Assembly: GCF_026544205.1 (NCBI RefSeq)
Contig: NZ_JALNUI010000011.1
Span: forward strand, 1 to 64,000
Length of the DNA: 64,000 nt
Direction: 5' to 3'
DNA from: Curtobacterium sp. GC_Cur_3
GTDB taxonomy: Bacteria > Actinomycetota > Actinomycetes > Actinomycetales > Microbacteriaceae
Both the position numbers and the translations under genes were made by a program. Under the pieces are notes generated by a model. That model was not told the origin of the DNA and ran no database searches. It saw only the letters and a list, made by a program, of their open reading frames with translations. Below, piece after piece: positions 16,320-24,851 of the stretch; the first letter of the stretch is position 1; the number at the start of each line of letters is the position of its first letter.

Positions 16320-17693
16320 ATGACGAACTCCATCACCCGCCGCGCCCTGTTCGCCGGCGGCGCCTCCGCCCTGGCCCTCGGTGCCCTCGCCGCGTGCTCG
16401 TCGCCGGGACGGGCCAGCTCGACGGGCGGCGCGACCGGCACCGTGTCGTACTGGCTCTGGGACTCGAACCAGCTGCCCGCGTACCAGGCCGTCGCGAAGG
16501 CCTTCGAGCGCGAGAACCCCGACATCCGGATCAAGATCACGCAGCTCGGCTGGAACGACTACTGGACGAAGCTCACCGCCGGGTTCATCGCCGGCACCGC
16601 GCCCGACGTGTTCACCGACCACCTGACGAAGTTCCCGCAGTACGCCGACCTCGACGTGCTGTACGAACTCGACGAGCTCGAGGCCACCGCCGGCATCCGC
16701 GACGCCGACTACCAGTCCGGGCTCGCGGAGCTGTGGAAGGGCCGGAACGGGCACCGCTACGGGTCCCCGAAGGACTGGGACACCATCGCGATGTTCTACG
16801 ACGAGGCGGTCATGCAGAAGGCCGGTGTCACCCCGGAGCAGCTCGCCGCCCTGGAGTGGAACCCCGACGACGGCGGCACGTTCGAGCGGATGCTCGCCCA
16901 CCTCACCATCGACGGCAGGGGCCGCCGCGGGGACGAGCCGGGCTTCGACAAGACCGACGTGGCCGTCTACGGGATGAGCTCGAACGGCAGCGGCGGTGAC
17001 GGCTTCGGCCAGACGCAGTGGTCACCGTTCACCGGCTCGACCGACTGGTTCTACACGAACGCCAACCCGTGGGGGAACCGGTTCCGGTACGACGACGCCG
17101 GGTTCCAGAAGACGATCTCCTGGTACTTCGGCCTGGCGGACAAGGGGTACATGCCGAAGTACGGCGTCTTCTCGACGACGACCGGTCCGGACGTGCAGCT
17201 CGGTGCGAAGAAGGTCGCGCTGTCGTTCAACGGCTCGTGGATGATCGGCGCGTACGGCAACCTGCCGGACATGGAGGTCGGCATCGCACCGACGCCGATC
17301 GGTCCCGTCGGACATCGCGCCTCGATGTTCAACGGGCTCGGTGACTCGATCACGAAGCAGGCGAGGAACCCGGAGGCCGCCGCGAAGTGGGTCGCCTTCC
17401 TCGGGGGAGCGACCGCGCAGCAGATCGTCGGCCGCGCCGGCATCGTGTTCCCGGCGCGTCCGGAGGGCACCGAGGCCGCCGTCGCCGCGTTCCGCGAGAA
17501 GGGCTTCGACGTGTCGGCGTTCACCGACCAGGTCGAGGACAAGACCACGTTCCTGTTCCCGGTCACGCGGAACCCCGGGGACGTGCAGGCGCTGGTGCAG
17601 CCCGCGTTCGACGACATCTACGCCAACGGCAAGCCGGTCAGCACGCTGACCGGGATGAACGACCAGGTGAACACGCTCCTGCAGCTCACGTAG
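16320..17693 (+). CDS. Sugar-binding lipoprotein of the ABC importer
   Basis: Predicted 457-residue extracellular solute-binding protein, family 1. The N-terminus has a twin-arginine pair (ITRRALFAGG, residues 7-8) and a lipobox GALAAC with the lipidated Cys at residue 26, so it is probably a Tat-exported lipoprotein. The mature part begins with the TVSYWLWDSNQLPAY strand typical of the family and contains YGSPKDWDTIAMFYD and GSWMIGAYG. It captures the sugar outside and passes it to the two permeases just upstream. Confidence 0.92.
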   Translation: MTNSITRRALFAGGASALALGALAACSSPGRASSTGGATGTVSYWLWDSNQLPAYQAVAKAFERENPDIRIKITQLGWNDYWTKLTAGFIAGTAPDVFTDHLTKFPQYADLDVLYELDELEATAGIRDADYQSGLAELWKGRNGHRYGSPKDWDTIAMFYDEAVMQKAGVTPEQLAALEWNPDDGGTFERMLAHLTIDGRGRRGDEPGFDKTDVAVYGMSSNGSGGDGFGQTQWSPFTGSTDWFYTNANPWGNRFRYDDAGFQKTISWYFGLADKGYMPKYGVFSTTTGPDVQLGAKKVALSFNGSWMIGAYGNLPDMEVGIAPTPIGPVGHRASMFNGLGDSITKQARNPEAAAKWVAFLGGATAQQIVGRAGIVFPARPEGTEAAVAAFREKGFDVSAFTDQVEDKTTFLFPVTRNPGDVQALVQPAFDDIYANGKPVSTLTGMNDQVNTLLQLT

Positions 17694-17714
17694 TGCCGCG
17701 GGTCGCGACCAGGG

Positions 17715-17761
17715 CCGGACGGGAGGCTCGCCACCAGACCGGTGGCGAGCCTCCCGTCCGG
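17715..17761. terminator. Bidirectional terminator between the importer operon and the ROK gene
   Basis: Arms CCGGACGGGAGGCTCGCCACC and complement, about 20 bp each with a 5-nt loop, between convergent genes. Confidence 0.85.
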
Positions 17762-17795
17762 TGCGTGGTGGGTGGTGCGTGCCGAGGCGGCGTGC

Positions 17796-18980
17796 TCAGG
17801 CGCCGAGCGCGTGCATCTGGATGGCGACGGCGGCGGCGCCGCGCGCCCACTCGTTGAAGCGGAACGGCTGGACGACCACGGTCGGGGCGGGGGTCGACCA
17901 GTGGCGGGCGGCCTCGATCGAGCGGTCGAGCGCTGCCCGGCCGGTCTCGGCGAGGCCGACGAGCTCGCCGGAGAGCAGGACGGCCTCGGGGTCGACGACG
18001 TTGACGACGTCCGCGACGAGGAGCCCGAGGGCCTCGGCCGCGTGGTCGACGACGGCGCGGGCGGCGGCGTCACCGTCGCGGGCGGCGTCGAGCAGCTCGG
18101 CGGCGGTGACCTCGCGACCGAGCGCGGCACTGCCCGCGCGGCTGACGGCCCGTTCGCTGAGGACGGATCGGGCGCATCCACGGTGCCCGAACTCGCAGCG
18201 CACGTCGGACTCGGCGACCGCGCCGCCCAGTCGCTGGTGGCCGATGCTGCCCGCGGTGGAGTGCGCGCCGGCGACGACGGTCCCGCCGAGGACCAGCCCG
18301 AGGCCGATCCCGGCGCCGATCGTCAACAGGGCGAACGAGCGGTGGTCGCGGCCCTCGCCGAACCAGTGCTCCGCGTGGGTGAGCGCCCGGACGTCGTTCT
18401 CGACCGAGCACGGCAGGCCGGTCGCCTCGGTGAGCAGGGCGGCGAGGGGGACGTCCTCCCAGCCGAGGAACGGGGCGCGGCGGACCTCGCGGCGACCGAC
18501 GGTGGCGCCGCCGAGCGCGACGCAGACCCCGCGGACCCGGTCGTCCTCGGCGGTCAGTGCGCGGACGACCTCCGTGATCCGGGCGACGACGGCGGGGACG
18601 TCGGTGGCCGACAGGGGCTCCTCGCGCTCGGTGAGGACCCGTCCGCGGTGGTCGGTCGCCACGGCGAAGAGCCCGTCGCCGGTGAGCTTCACGCCGACGA
18701 AGTGGTGGGCGTCCTGGTCGATGTCGAGCGGGATCGACGGACGTCCGGTGGTGGTGGGCTGCACGACGTCGCGCTCGACGAGGATCCCGGCCTCGAGCAG
18801 CGGGCGGGTGATGCGCGACAGGCTCGGGCCGGACAGCCCCAGGCGCTCGGCGAGCTCGGTGCGGGGGCGGGGGCCGGCGCGGAGGACCTCGAGCACGACC
18901 GACTGCGCACTGCCCGCGAGGGGTTCCCAGCCGCGCTGCACGGCCGTCGGGACCGGCGCGGGGTCGGGTGTGTCGCTCAC
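17796..18980 (-). CDS. ROK-family transcriptional regulator
   Basis: Predicted 394-residue repressor. The N-terminal winged helix is RTELAERLGLSGPSLSRITR. The ROK sugar-kinase-like domain carries FALLTIGAGIGLGLVLGG and the HSTAGSIGHQ motif. The family zinc motif C-x-C-G-x-x-G-C reads CEFGHRGC here, so one cysteine is replaced by Phe; the metal site may be altered. It sits convergent to the alpha-galactoside importer operon and is the obvious controller of the TTAGT-N10-AAGAAA sites. The effector is probably a galactoside or glucose (inference). Confidence 0.9.
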   Translation of the reverse strand: MSDTPDPAPVPTAVQRGWEPLAGSAQSVVLEVLRAGPRPRTELAERLGLSGPSLSRITRPLLEAGILVERDVVQPTTTGRPSIPLDIDQDAHHFVGVKLTGDGLFAVATDHRGRVLTEREEPLSATDVPAVVARITEVVRALTAEDDRVRGVCVALGGATVGRREVRRAPFLGWEDVPLAALLTEATGLPCSVENDVRALTHAEHWFGEGRDHRSFALLTIGAGIGLGLVLGGTVVAGAHSTAGSIGHQRLGGAVAESDVRCEFGHRGCARSVLSERAVSRAGSAALGREVTAAELLDAARDGDAAARAVVDHAAEALGLLVADVVNVVDPEAVLLSGELVGLAETGRAALDRSIEAARHWSTPAPTVVVQPFRFNEWARGAAAVAIQMHALGA

Positions 18981-19057
18981 CCCGTCAGCCTAGGCGCGGC
19001 GGGGCGCGTCGCCCCGCAGACGCCGGGCCGGCGCGGGTGGCCGATAGGGTCGTTGCC

Positions 19058-20341
19058 ATGCCGAACACCGCTCGTACGACGTCCGGCTGGGCACTCAAGC
19101 TCGCGGTCGTCACCGCACTCGTCGGCCTCGGCGGCGGTGTCGCCGGGATCGCCGTGTGGCTCGCCCTGCAGCTGATCCAGTTCGTCGCCTTCGGGTACGC
19201 CTTCGGTGGGCACCACGAGGCCGCCGACGTCCCCTCGGCGCTGACCCGGTTCGTCGCGATCACCTCGGCGGGCCTCCTCACGGCGTTCGCCTGGTGGGCG
19301 CTCCGTCGGTGGGGACGCCCGATCGTGTCGGTGCCAGCGGCGGTGGGCGGGAAGCGGATGCCCGCGCTCGCGACGCTGGCGAACGCCGGCGTCCAGATCC
19401 TCGCCGTCGGGCTCGGTGCCTCGATCGGCAAGGAAGTCGCACCGCGCGAGGTCGGTGCCTGGCTCGCCCAGGTCGTGACGGCCCGCGCCGGGCTGTCCGC
19501 GCGCGAGACCAAGATCCTCGTCGCCTGCGGTGCCGCCGCCGGCCTCGCCGCGGTCTACGACGTCCCGCTCGGCGGCGCGCTGTTCGCCGTCGAGGTCCTG
19601 CTCGGTGAACTCACGTTCGCGACCGCGCTGCCGGCTTTCGTCACGAGTGCCGTCGCGGCCGGTGTGGCACGCCTGGTGATCCCGGACGAGGTGCTCTACC
19701 ACGTGCCCGCCACGCACCTCTCGCCGTCGCTGCTCGTCTGGGCGGTGGTGGTCGGCCCCGTGCTCGGGTTCGCGGGGGTGGGGTTCGTGAAGCTGACGAA
19801 CCGGCTGCAGGGCATCGCGCCGAAGGGCTGGCACCTGCTCGTGCTGCTGCCGCTCGTGTTCGCGATGGTCGGGCTGATCGCCGTGCCCTTCCCGGAGATC
19901 CTCGGCAACGGTCGTGCCCTCGCGGTGACGGCGATGAACACCGGGCTCGACGACGGCACCGTGATCGGGATGGTGCCCATCGTGCTGCTGCTCGTCCTCG
20001 GCATCGTGCGGACCATCACCACGGCGGCGACGATCGGTGCCGGAGCGGTCGGTGGCACCCTGACGCCGTCGATCGCCATCGGTGCCGCGTTCGGCGGGTT
20101 CCTCGGCGGGGCGTGGGCGATGCTGTGGCCGGCCGACGGCCCGAGCCTGGTGTCGTTCGCGTTCATCGGCGCAGCGGCCTTCCTCGCCACCACGATGCGC
20201 GCGCCCTTCACGGCGCTGGTGCTCGTCGTCGAGTTCACCCAGCAGGGCACGGACATCCTGATCCCGTCGCTGCTCGCGGTCAGCGGTTCGGTCGCGGTCA
20301 GCTACGTGCTCGCCCGCCGGCGCAGCGCCCAGATGGTCTGA
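19058..20341 (+). CDS. ClC-family chloride channel/transporter
   Basis: Predicted 427-residue membrane protein with about ten hydrophobic segments. The ion-pathway signature is GASIGKEVAPREVGAW, the family GKxxP-type loop, followed by CGAAAGLAAVYDVPLGGALFAVEV and GAGAVGGTLTPSIAIGA. The Glu in GKEVAP occupies the gating-glutamate region. No CBS domains follow. ATG 19058 is the first Met in frame that precedes the first helix. Divergent from the ROK gene with a 77-bp gap; no functional link is obvious. Confidence 0.9.
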   Translation: MPNTARTTSGWALKLAVVTALVGLGGGVAGIAVWLALQLIQFVAFGYAFGGHHEAADVPSALTRFVAITSAGLLTAFAWWALRRWGRPIVSVPAAVGGKRMPALATLANAGVQILAVGLGASIGKEVAPREVGAWLAQVVTARAGLSARETKILVACGAAAGLAAVYDVPLGGALFAVEVLLGELTFATALPAFVTSAVAAGVARLVIPDEVLYHVPATHLSPSLLVWAVVVGPVLGFAGVGFVKLTNRLQGIAPKGWHLLVLLPLVFAMVGLIAVPFPEILGNGRALAVTAMNTGLDDGTVIGMVPIVLLLVLGIVRTITTAATIGAGAVGGTLTPSIAIGAAFGGFLGGAWAMLWPADGPSLVSFAFIGAAAFLATTMRAPFTALVLVVEFTQQGTDILIPSLLAVSGSVAVSYVLARRRSAQMV

Positions 20342-20436
20342 GCGGGTCGGTCGGCGGGACGTGACCCGGACGACCGGCCTAGCATCGGCTGCACGCGGCG
20401 GGGCACGGAGTCCCGCCTGACACGAGAGGCACCGAC

Positions 20437-20649
20437 ATGGCGGGGTTCGACGACATCACCAAGAAGGCTCAGGAGTTCCTCAAGGACGGCAAGGTCCAGG
20501 ACGCCCTGAAGAGCGAGAAGGCCGAGGGCATCAGCGACAAGGTGCTCGAGGGCGTCGCCGACGCCGTGAAGAAGGCCACCGGCGGCAAGTACGACGACAA
20601 GATCGAGGGCGCGCGCGACACGGCGGACAAGCACCTCGGGAACGAGTGA
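20437..20649 (+). CDS. Small MT0933-like (antitoxin-annotated) protein
   Basis: Predicted 70-residue, highly charged, Lys/Asp-rich soluble protein: MAGFDDITKKAQEFL then VADAVKKATGGKYDDKIEGA. This layout matches small actinobacterial proteins annotated as MT0933-like antitoxins. No toxin gene is adjacent, so a toxin-antitoxin role is not supported here; a general small stress or DNA-associated protein is equally possible. ATG 20437 follows GAGAGGCACCGAC. A terminator follows within 20 bp, making it monocistronic. Confidence 0.75.
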   Translation: MAGFDDITKKAQEFLKDGKVQDALKSEKAEGISDKVLEGVADAVKKATGGKYDDKIEGARDTADKHLGNE

Positions 20650-20667
20650 CCCCGCCCGTCGTCACGG

Positions 20668-20701
20668 ACGGCCCCGGACCGCAGACGCGGACCGGGGCCG
20701 T
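20668..20701 (+). terminator. Terminator after the 70-residue protein gene
   Basis: Arms ACGGCCCCGG / CCGGGGCCGT around a 14-nt loop, 19 bp after the stop codon. Confidence 0.7.
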
Positions 20702-20811
20702 CCTGCGTCGGGGCACCGATGCCGTGCTGCCGGGCGTCCGGCTGGACTCCTGGTGGAACAACGGGGACGATGGGTCGGTTGTCCCCGACGACAGCAGGAG
20801 GAACCAGCGCC

Positions 20812-22113
20812 GTGACGATCGAGGCACCAGACCAACCGCTCACCACCGACGAGGTCGAGCGGATCAAGGCCGACTTCCCGATCCTGCAGCAGGAGGTGAA
20901 CGGCCACCCGCTCGCGTACCTCGACTCCGGCGCCACGGCCGAACGCCCGCGCCAGGTGCTCGACGCCGAACGGCGCTTCCTCGAGCACGACAACGCCGCC
21001 GTGCACCGGGGAGCGCACACCCTCGCCGCGCTGAGCACCGACGCGTACGAGGACGCCCGCGCCACCGTCGCCGGGTTCGTCAACGCGTCGAGCCCGAGCG
21101 AGGTCGTCTGGACCGCGAACGCGACGGACGCGCTCAACCTGGTGTCGTACGGCATCGCGAACGCCAGCCGCGGGCGCGGGGGAGTCGCCGCCGAGCGCTT
21201 CCGCATCGGCCCCGGCGACGAGGTCCTGGTCACCGAGGCCGAGCACCACGCCAACCTCGTGCCGTGGCAGGAGCTCGCCGCTGCCACCGGTGCGACCCTC
21301 CGCTTCGTGCCGGTCGACGACCACGGCTGCTGGAGCGCCGACGACGCGACCGCGCTGATCTCCGACCGCACCGCCGTCGTCGCCTTCGCCCACGTGTCGA
21401 ACGTCACCGGCATGATCGCGCCGGTGGCCGAGGTCGTGGCCGCCGCACACGCCCACGGCGCCCTCGTCGTCCTCGACGCCTGCCAGTCGGCGCCGCACCG
21501 CCCCGTCGACGTGCAGCAGCTCGGGGTCGACTTCGCCGCGTTCTCCGGGCACAAGATGCTCGGCCCGAACGGCATCGGCGTGCTCTGGGGGCGCCAGGAG
21601 CTCCTCGACGCGCTGCCCCCGTTCCGCACCGGCGGCTCGATGATCACCACGGTGACGATGGAGCACACCGAGTTCATGCCGGCCCCCGAGCGCTTCGAGG
21701 CCGGCACCCAGCCCGTGTCCCAGGCCGTGGCGCTCGCCGAGGCCGTCCGCTACCTGCAGGGCATCGGCATGGAGCGCGTCCGCGTGCACGAGGAGCACCT
21801 CGCCGAGCGCATGCTCACGGGCCTGGCCGCCGTGCCCGGCATCTCCGTCGTCGGTCCCGCCGCCGGGGTCCCGCGCTCCGGCTTGGTGTCGTTCGACGTC
21901 GACGGGGTGCACGCGCACGACGTGGCGCAGTACCTCGACGCGCAGGGCATCGCCGTCCGCTCGGGTCACCACTGCGCCCAGCCGCTGCACCGGCGACTCG
22001 GCCTGACCGCCACCAGCCGCGCGAGCACCTACGTCTACACGACCGACCAGGACGTCGACCGCTTCGTGCAGGCGGTCAGCGAGATCCGCGCCTACTTCGG
22101 AGCCACCGCGTGA
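20812..22113 (+). CDS. sufS: Cysteine desulfurase SufS
   Basis: PLP enzyme taking sulfur from cysteine for Fe-S cluster assembly, cytosolic. The 433-residue product has the class V aminotransferase fold: TEAEHHANLVPW, VLDACQSAPH, FSGHKMLGPNGIGVLWG (PLP lysine) and RSGHHCAQPLHRR (catalytic cysteine), the group II pattern. GTG 20812 follows AGGAGG at 20796-20801. Its stop overlaps the start of sufU by 4 bp, so both are translated together. The rest of the suf operon is not in the window; a stand-alone SufS-SufU pair is known in actinobacteria. Confidence 0.94.
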   Translation: MTIEAPDQPLTTDEVERIKADFPILQQEVNGHPLAYLDSGATAERPRQVLDAERRFLEHDNAAVHRGAHTLAALSTDAYEDARATVAGFVNASSPSEVVWTANATDALNLVSYGIANASRGRGGVAAERFRIGPGDEVLVTEAEHHANLVPWQELAAATGATLRFVPVDDHGCWSADDATALISDRTAVVAFAHVSNVTGMIAPVAEVVAAAHAHGALVVLDACQSAPHRPVDVQQLGVDFAAFSGHKMLGPNGIGVLWGRQELLDALPPFRTGGSMITTVTMEHTEFMPAPERFEAGTQPVSQAVALAEAVRYLQGIGMERVRVHEEHLAERMLTGLAAVPGISVVGPAAGVPRSGLVSFDVDGVHAHDVAQYLDAQGIAVRSGHHCAQPLHRRLGLTATSRASTYVYTTDQDVDRFVQAVSEIRAYFGATA

Positions 22114-22559
22114 ACAGCCTCGACAGCCTGTACCAGCAGGTCATCCTCGACCACGCCAAGGCCCGGCACGGCGACCGCGACCTGCCCGACGCCGACGCGT
22201 CGCACTTCGAGCGGAACCCGACCTGCGGCGACGAGATCACGGTCAGCGTCCGCCTCGAGCCCGGCACCGACCGCATCGCCGGGCTCGCCTGGCAGGGGGA
22301 CGGCTGCTCGATCTCGATGGCCTCGGCGTCCGTGCTCACCGACATGGCCGTCGGCCGGACCGTGCCGGAGCTGCTCACGCTGACCGAGGCGTTCCGCACG
22401 ATGATGCGGTCCCGCGGTGTCGGCGAGCCCGACGAGGACGTCCTCGAGGACCTCGTCGCCTTCCACGGCGTCTCGAAGTTCGTCATGCGCGTGAAGTGCG
22501 GGATGCTCGCCTGGGTGGCGGCGGAGGCCGCCGTGCGCGAGGCGAGCGCGGCCCGCTGA
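22110..22559 (+). CDS. sufU: SufU-type sulfur acceptor / Fe-S assembly protein
   Basis: Predicted 149-residue IscU-like protein that accepts persulfide from SufS through a zinc-bound cysteine. The cysteines are in NPTCGDEI, GDGCSISMASAS and RVKCGMLAW. The insertion between the second and third cysteine is the SufU hallmark that separates it from IscU. GTG 22110 overlaps the sufS stop. A terminator follows directly. Confidence 0.92.
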   Translation: MNSLDSLYQQVILDHAKARHGDRDLPDADASHFERNPTCGDEITVSVRLEPGTDRIAGLAWQGDGCSISMASASVLTDMAVGRTVPELLTLTEAFRTMMRSRGVGEPDEDVLEDLVAFHGVSKFVMRVKCGMLAWVAAEAAVREASAAR

Positions 22560-22571
22560 CGCGACCCGGTG

Positions 22572-22617
22572 CCGGACAGGAGGCTCGTGGCGGCGCCGCC
22601 ACGCGCCTCCCGTCCGG
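22572..22617 (+). terminator. Terminator after sufU
   Basis: Arms around GTGGCGGCGCCGCCAC with the GCCTCCCGTCC word on the right; the left arm has one change (GGACAGGAGGC). Confidence 0.8.
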
Positions 22618-22633
22618 GGTGCAGGCTGGTGGC

Positions 22634-23272
22634 ATGACCACCCCGAACCGCGCCCTCGTCCTCGTCGACGTCCAGCAGCAGTACTTCTCCGGCCCCCTCG
22701 AGATCCAGTACCCCGCCCACACCGACTCCCTGCCCCGGATCACGGCGGCCATCGACGCCGCGACCGAGGCCGGCGTCCCCGTCGTCGTCGTGCAGCACTC
22801 CGGGGGTGCCACCGCGCCGGTGTTCAACCCCACGACCCCCGAGTACGCGCTGCACCCCGACGTGCAGTCCCGCCGACAGGACGACTGGAAGCGGGTCACG
22901 AAGCAGTTCGGTTCGGTGTTCGCCGGCACCGACCTGCTCGCGTGGTTGCGGGAGCGGGACGTCGACACGATCACCCTGGTCGGCTACATGACGAACAACT
23001 GCATCATCGCGAGCGCGGCCGAGGCCGAGACCCACGCCATCGCGGTCGAGGTGCTCTCGGACGCCACGGGCGCGATCAGCATCGCGAACGCCGCGGGGCA
23101 GGCCGACGCGGAGACGGTCCACCGCACGCTCATGGCGGTGCTGCACTCCAACTTCGCCTCCGTCGCGACGACCGACCGCTGGGTCGCCGTGCTCGGGACG
23201 GATCAGCCCCTCGCCGGTGACGACCTGGTGACGTCGGCGCAGGCGGGGGCGGAGCGCTTCCCGGTCAGCTGA
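22634..23272 (+). CDS. Cysteine hydrolase, isochorismatase family
   Basis: Predicted 212-residue cytosolic hydrolase. The catalytic triad pieces are present: ALVLVDVQQQY (Asp12), a Lys around WKRVTKQFGS, and the nucleophile Cys in GYMTNNCIIASAAEAE. Members hydrolyse amides, ureido groups or vinyl ethers (nicotinamidase, isochorismatase, biuret hydrolase types); the exact substrate cannot be read. ATG 22634 is the first Met after the upstream terminator. Its 3' end overlaps the convergent peroxiredoxin gene by 8 bp. Confidence 0.85.
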   Translation: MTTPNRALVLVDVQQQYFSGPLEIQYPAHTDSLPRITAAIDAATEAGVPVVVVQHSGGATAPVFNPTTPEYALHPDVQSRRQDDWKRVTKQFGSVFAGTDLLAWLRERDVDTITLVGYMTNNCIIASAAEAETHAIAVEVLSDATGAISIANAAGQADAETVHRTLMAVLHSNFASVATTDRWVAVLGTDQPLAGDDLVTSAQAGAERFPVS

Positions 23273-23930
23273 CCGGGACCCGGTCGACCGCCGCCAGGAC
23301 CGTCGCCACCTCGGTGCGTTCGGTGTAGTCGACCTTGACGTCGACGAACCGCACGACGCCCGCTGCGTCGACCACGACGACCGAGGGGAACGGGATCTGC
23401 GCGGTGTGGTCCGCGTTGCTGTCCGCGACGTCGAAGCCGAGTTCGGTGTGCGCCGCTCGTGCCTCGGCGCTCGGTGCGGTCACGATCCCGAGGCGTCCCG
23501 CGAGGGCGTTCTCGGGGTCGGACAGTACGGGGAACTCGAGCGCCCCGTTCGCGACGGCCTGCTCCGAGCCCTCGGGGGTCTGCGGCGAGACGGCGATGAG
23601 GCGCGTCCCCCGAGCCAGGAGCTCGGGGAGCAGCTCCTGCTGGTACGTGCGGAGCGTGAGGTTGCAGTACGGGCACCAGGCGCCCCGGTAGAAGACCACG
23701 ACGGCCGGTGCTCCGCCGAGTTCGCTGACGAGGGTGGTGGCCGCGCCGGTCGGCGTGAGGAGGTCGGCGTCGGGGACCTGGTCGCCGACGCCCACGACGG
23801 ACGACGGCACGCCCGCCGATCGGAGCGCGGACTGCTCCGCGTCGAACACGGCAGACAGGTCCGGGCCGATCTGTGCGGTGAAGCCGTCGTTGAAGGTGTC
23901 GACCTGGTCGGCGATGGACGGTCCTGGCAT
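23265..23930 (-). CDS. Peroxiredoxin-like thiol reductase (AhpC/TSA fold)
   Basis: Predicted 221-residue thioredoxin-fold protein. FYRGAWCPYCNLTLR holds a CxxC pair at Cys86 and Cys89; classical peroxiredoxins have Thr-x-x-Cys there, so this is the AhpC/TSA-like subgroup with a thioredoxin-type motif. A helical N-terminus of about 45 residues precedes it. Probable role: reduction of peroxides or disulfides. ATG 23930 has a perfect AGGAGG 6 nt upstream on its strand, so longer starts are excluded. Tail-to-tail overlap with the cysteine hydrolase. Confidence 0.85.
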   Translation of the reverse strand: MPGPSIADQVDTFNDGFTAQIGPDLSAVFDAEQSALRSAGVPSSVVGVGDQVPDADLLTPTGAATTLVSELGGAPAVVVFYRGAWCPYCNLTLRTYQQELLPELLARGTRLIAVSPQTPEGSEQAVANGALEFPVLSDPENALAGRLGIVTAPSAEARAAHTELGFDVADSNADHTAQIPFPSVVVVDAAGVVRFVDVKVDYTERTEVATVLAAVDRVPVS

Positions 23931-24100
23931 GCCGGTCCTCCTGGGTTCGGGATCGACGATGGCCGCCGATGAACGGGAGCCTAGGCACGCGGTGGGGCGG
24001 CCGTCGCGGCGCGTGTCACCGGGCGTCACGGAGCGCCGTGCGTGCGTGTGCTGGGGTGCGGTGGGGTGCGCGGTTTCGTGTGTGCTCATGCGGACTTGCG

Positions 24101-24480
24101 AGCGAGACGCCGGCGTGTCACTTCGAGACGCCGGTGTCGCGCGAGCCGTGCGGGCCTTGCCCGGGAGACGCCGGTGTCTTGGCGAGACGCCTCGAGGTGC
24201 TCGAGACGCCGCAGGAAATGGCGGTGTCTCGCGTGCGATGGGGTGTTTCGCGATGACGCCGGTGTGTCACTTCGAGACGCCGGTGTCTCGCGAGCCGTGT
24301 GGGCCTTGCCCGGGAGACGCCGGTGTCTTGGCGAGACGCCTCGAGGTGCTCGAGACGCCGCAGGAAACGGCGGTGTCTCGCGTGCGATGGGGTGTCCCGC
24401 GCTGACGCCGGTGTGTCACTTCGAGACGCCGGTGTCTCGCGAGCCGTGCCGGCCCTGCCCGCGAGACGCCGGTGTCTCGG
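24101..24480. repeat. 149-bp tandem repeat, about 2.5 copies, built of short palindromes
   Basis: Copies begin at 24115, 24264 and 24413 (the last about 65 bp). The first two full copies differ at only about six positions. Each holds GAGACGCCGGTGTC twice (24125, 24165, 24274, 24314, 24423, 24463) and a CGAGACGCCG / CGGTGTCTCG hairpin with a GGAAA-containing loop. The 149-bp period is not a multiple of three, so no frame persists. With 23931-24100 (nothing recognised) it fills the gap between the peroxiredoxin and the 49-residue ORF. Confidence 0.88.
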
Positions 24481-24525
24481 GACGGGCAGCGCCCGGACGC
24501 CCGGACCTCAGCACGGAGCCCTCGG

Positions 24526-24675
24526 CTACGGGCGGTACTCGTCCCGCCGCTGGTGGTACAGCGCCCGCTGGGACTCCAGGTCGTGGGTGTGCGCGCCACC
24601 CATGGCCCCGATGGTCTTCGCTGCGGACACCAGCGCGGCCGCGACGGCCCTGGCGATGACGATGAGGATGTGCAT
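24526..24675 (-). CDS. Small 49-residue hypothetical protein with a hydrophobic N-terminus
   Basis: Predicted 49-residue protein: a hydrophobic segment MHILIVIARAVAAALVSAA, a short Gly/Ala link, and a charged tail ending ALYHQRRDEYRP. ATG 24675 has AGGAGG placed 4 nt upstream on its strand, strong evidence that this short frame is translated. It may be a single-span or membrane-peripheral peptide. I do not recognise a family. It borders the 149-bp repeat on its 3' side and lies downstream of the four-helix membrane protein on the same strand. Confidence 0.65.
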   Translation of the reverse strand: MHILIVIARAVAAALVSAAKTIGAMGGAHTHDLESQRALYHQRRDEYRP

Positions 24676-24806
24676 GACGCCTCCTGTTGCCCGGAACGTA
24701 CCAGGGGCGGACGGCATCCGTGCTGTGCCGGTGGAGCGGGGTCAGGTCCTCCGCCCCACCGGCTCGCGCACACCGTCCTGCTAGGTCAGAGCGGGTGCGG
24801 ACCACA

Positions 24807-24845
24807 CGGTGCCCGAGCGAGAGGGGGGAACGCGCTCGGGCACCG
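24807..24845 (-). terminator. Terminator after the four-helix membrane protein gene
   Basis: Arms CGGTGCCCGAGCG and complement around a purine-rich loop, 7 bp beyond the stop of the minus-strand gene. Confidence 0.75.
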
Positions 24846-24851
24846 CGGGTT

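Noticed and set aside
20437-20649. Toxin-antitoxin module
   Set aside because: The small protein resembles MT0933-like antitoxins, but no toxin-like gene is adjacent and a terminator follows it.
24101-24480. CRISPR array
   Set aside because: Only about 2.5 copies of a long unit, no unique spacers of 30-40 bp, no cas genes.
24042-24659. Open frame through the 149-bp tandem repeat
   Set aside because: The repeat period is not a multiple of three, so successive copies are read in different frames; the translation is Arg/Ala noise and there is no ribosome binding site.
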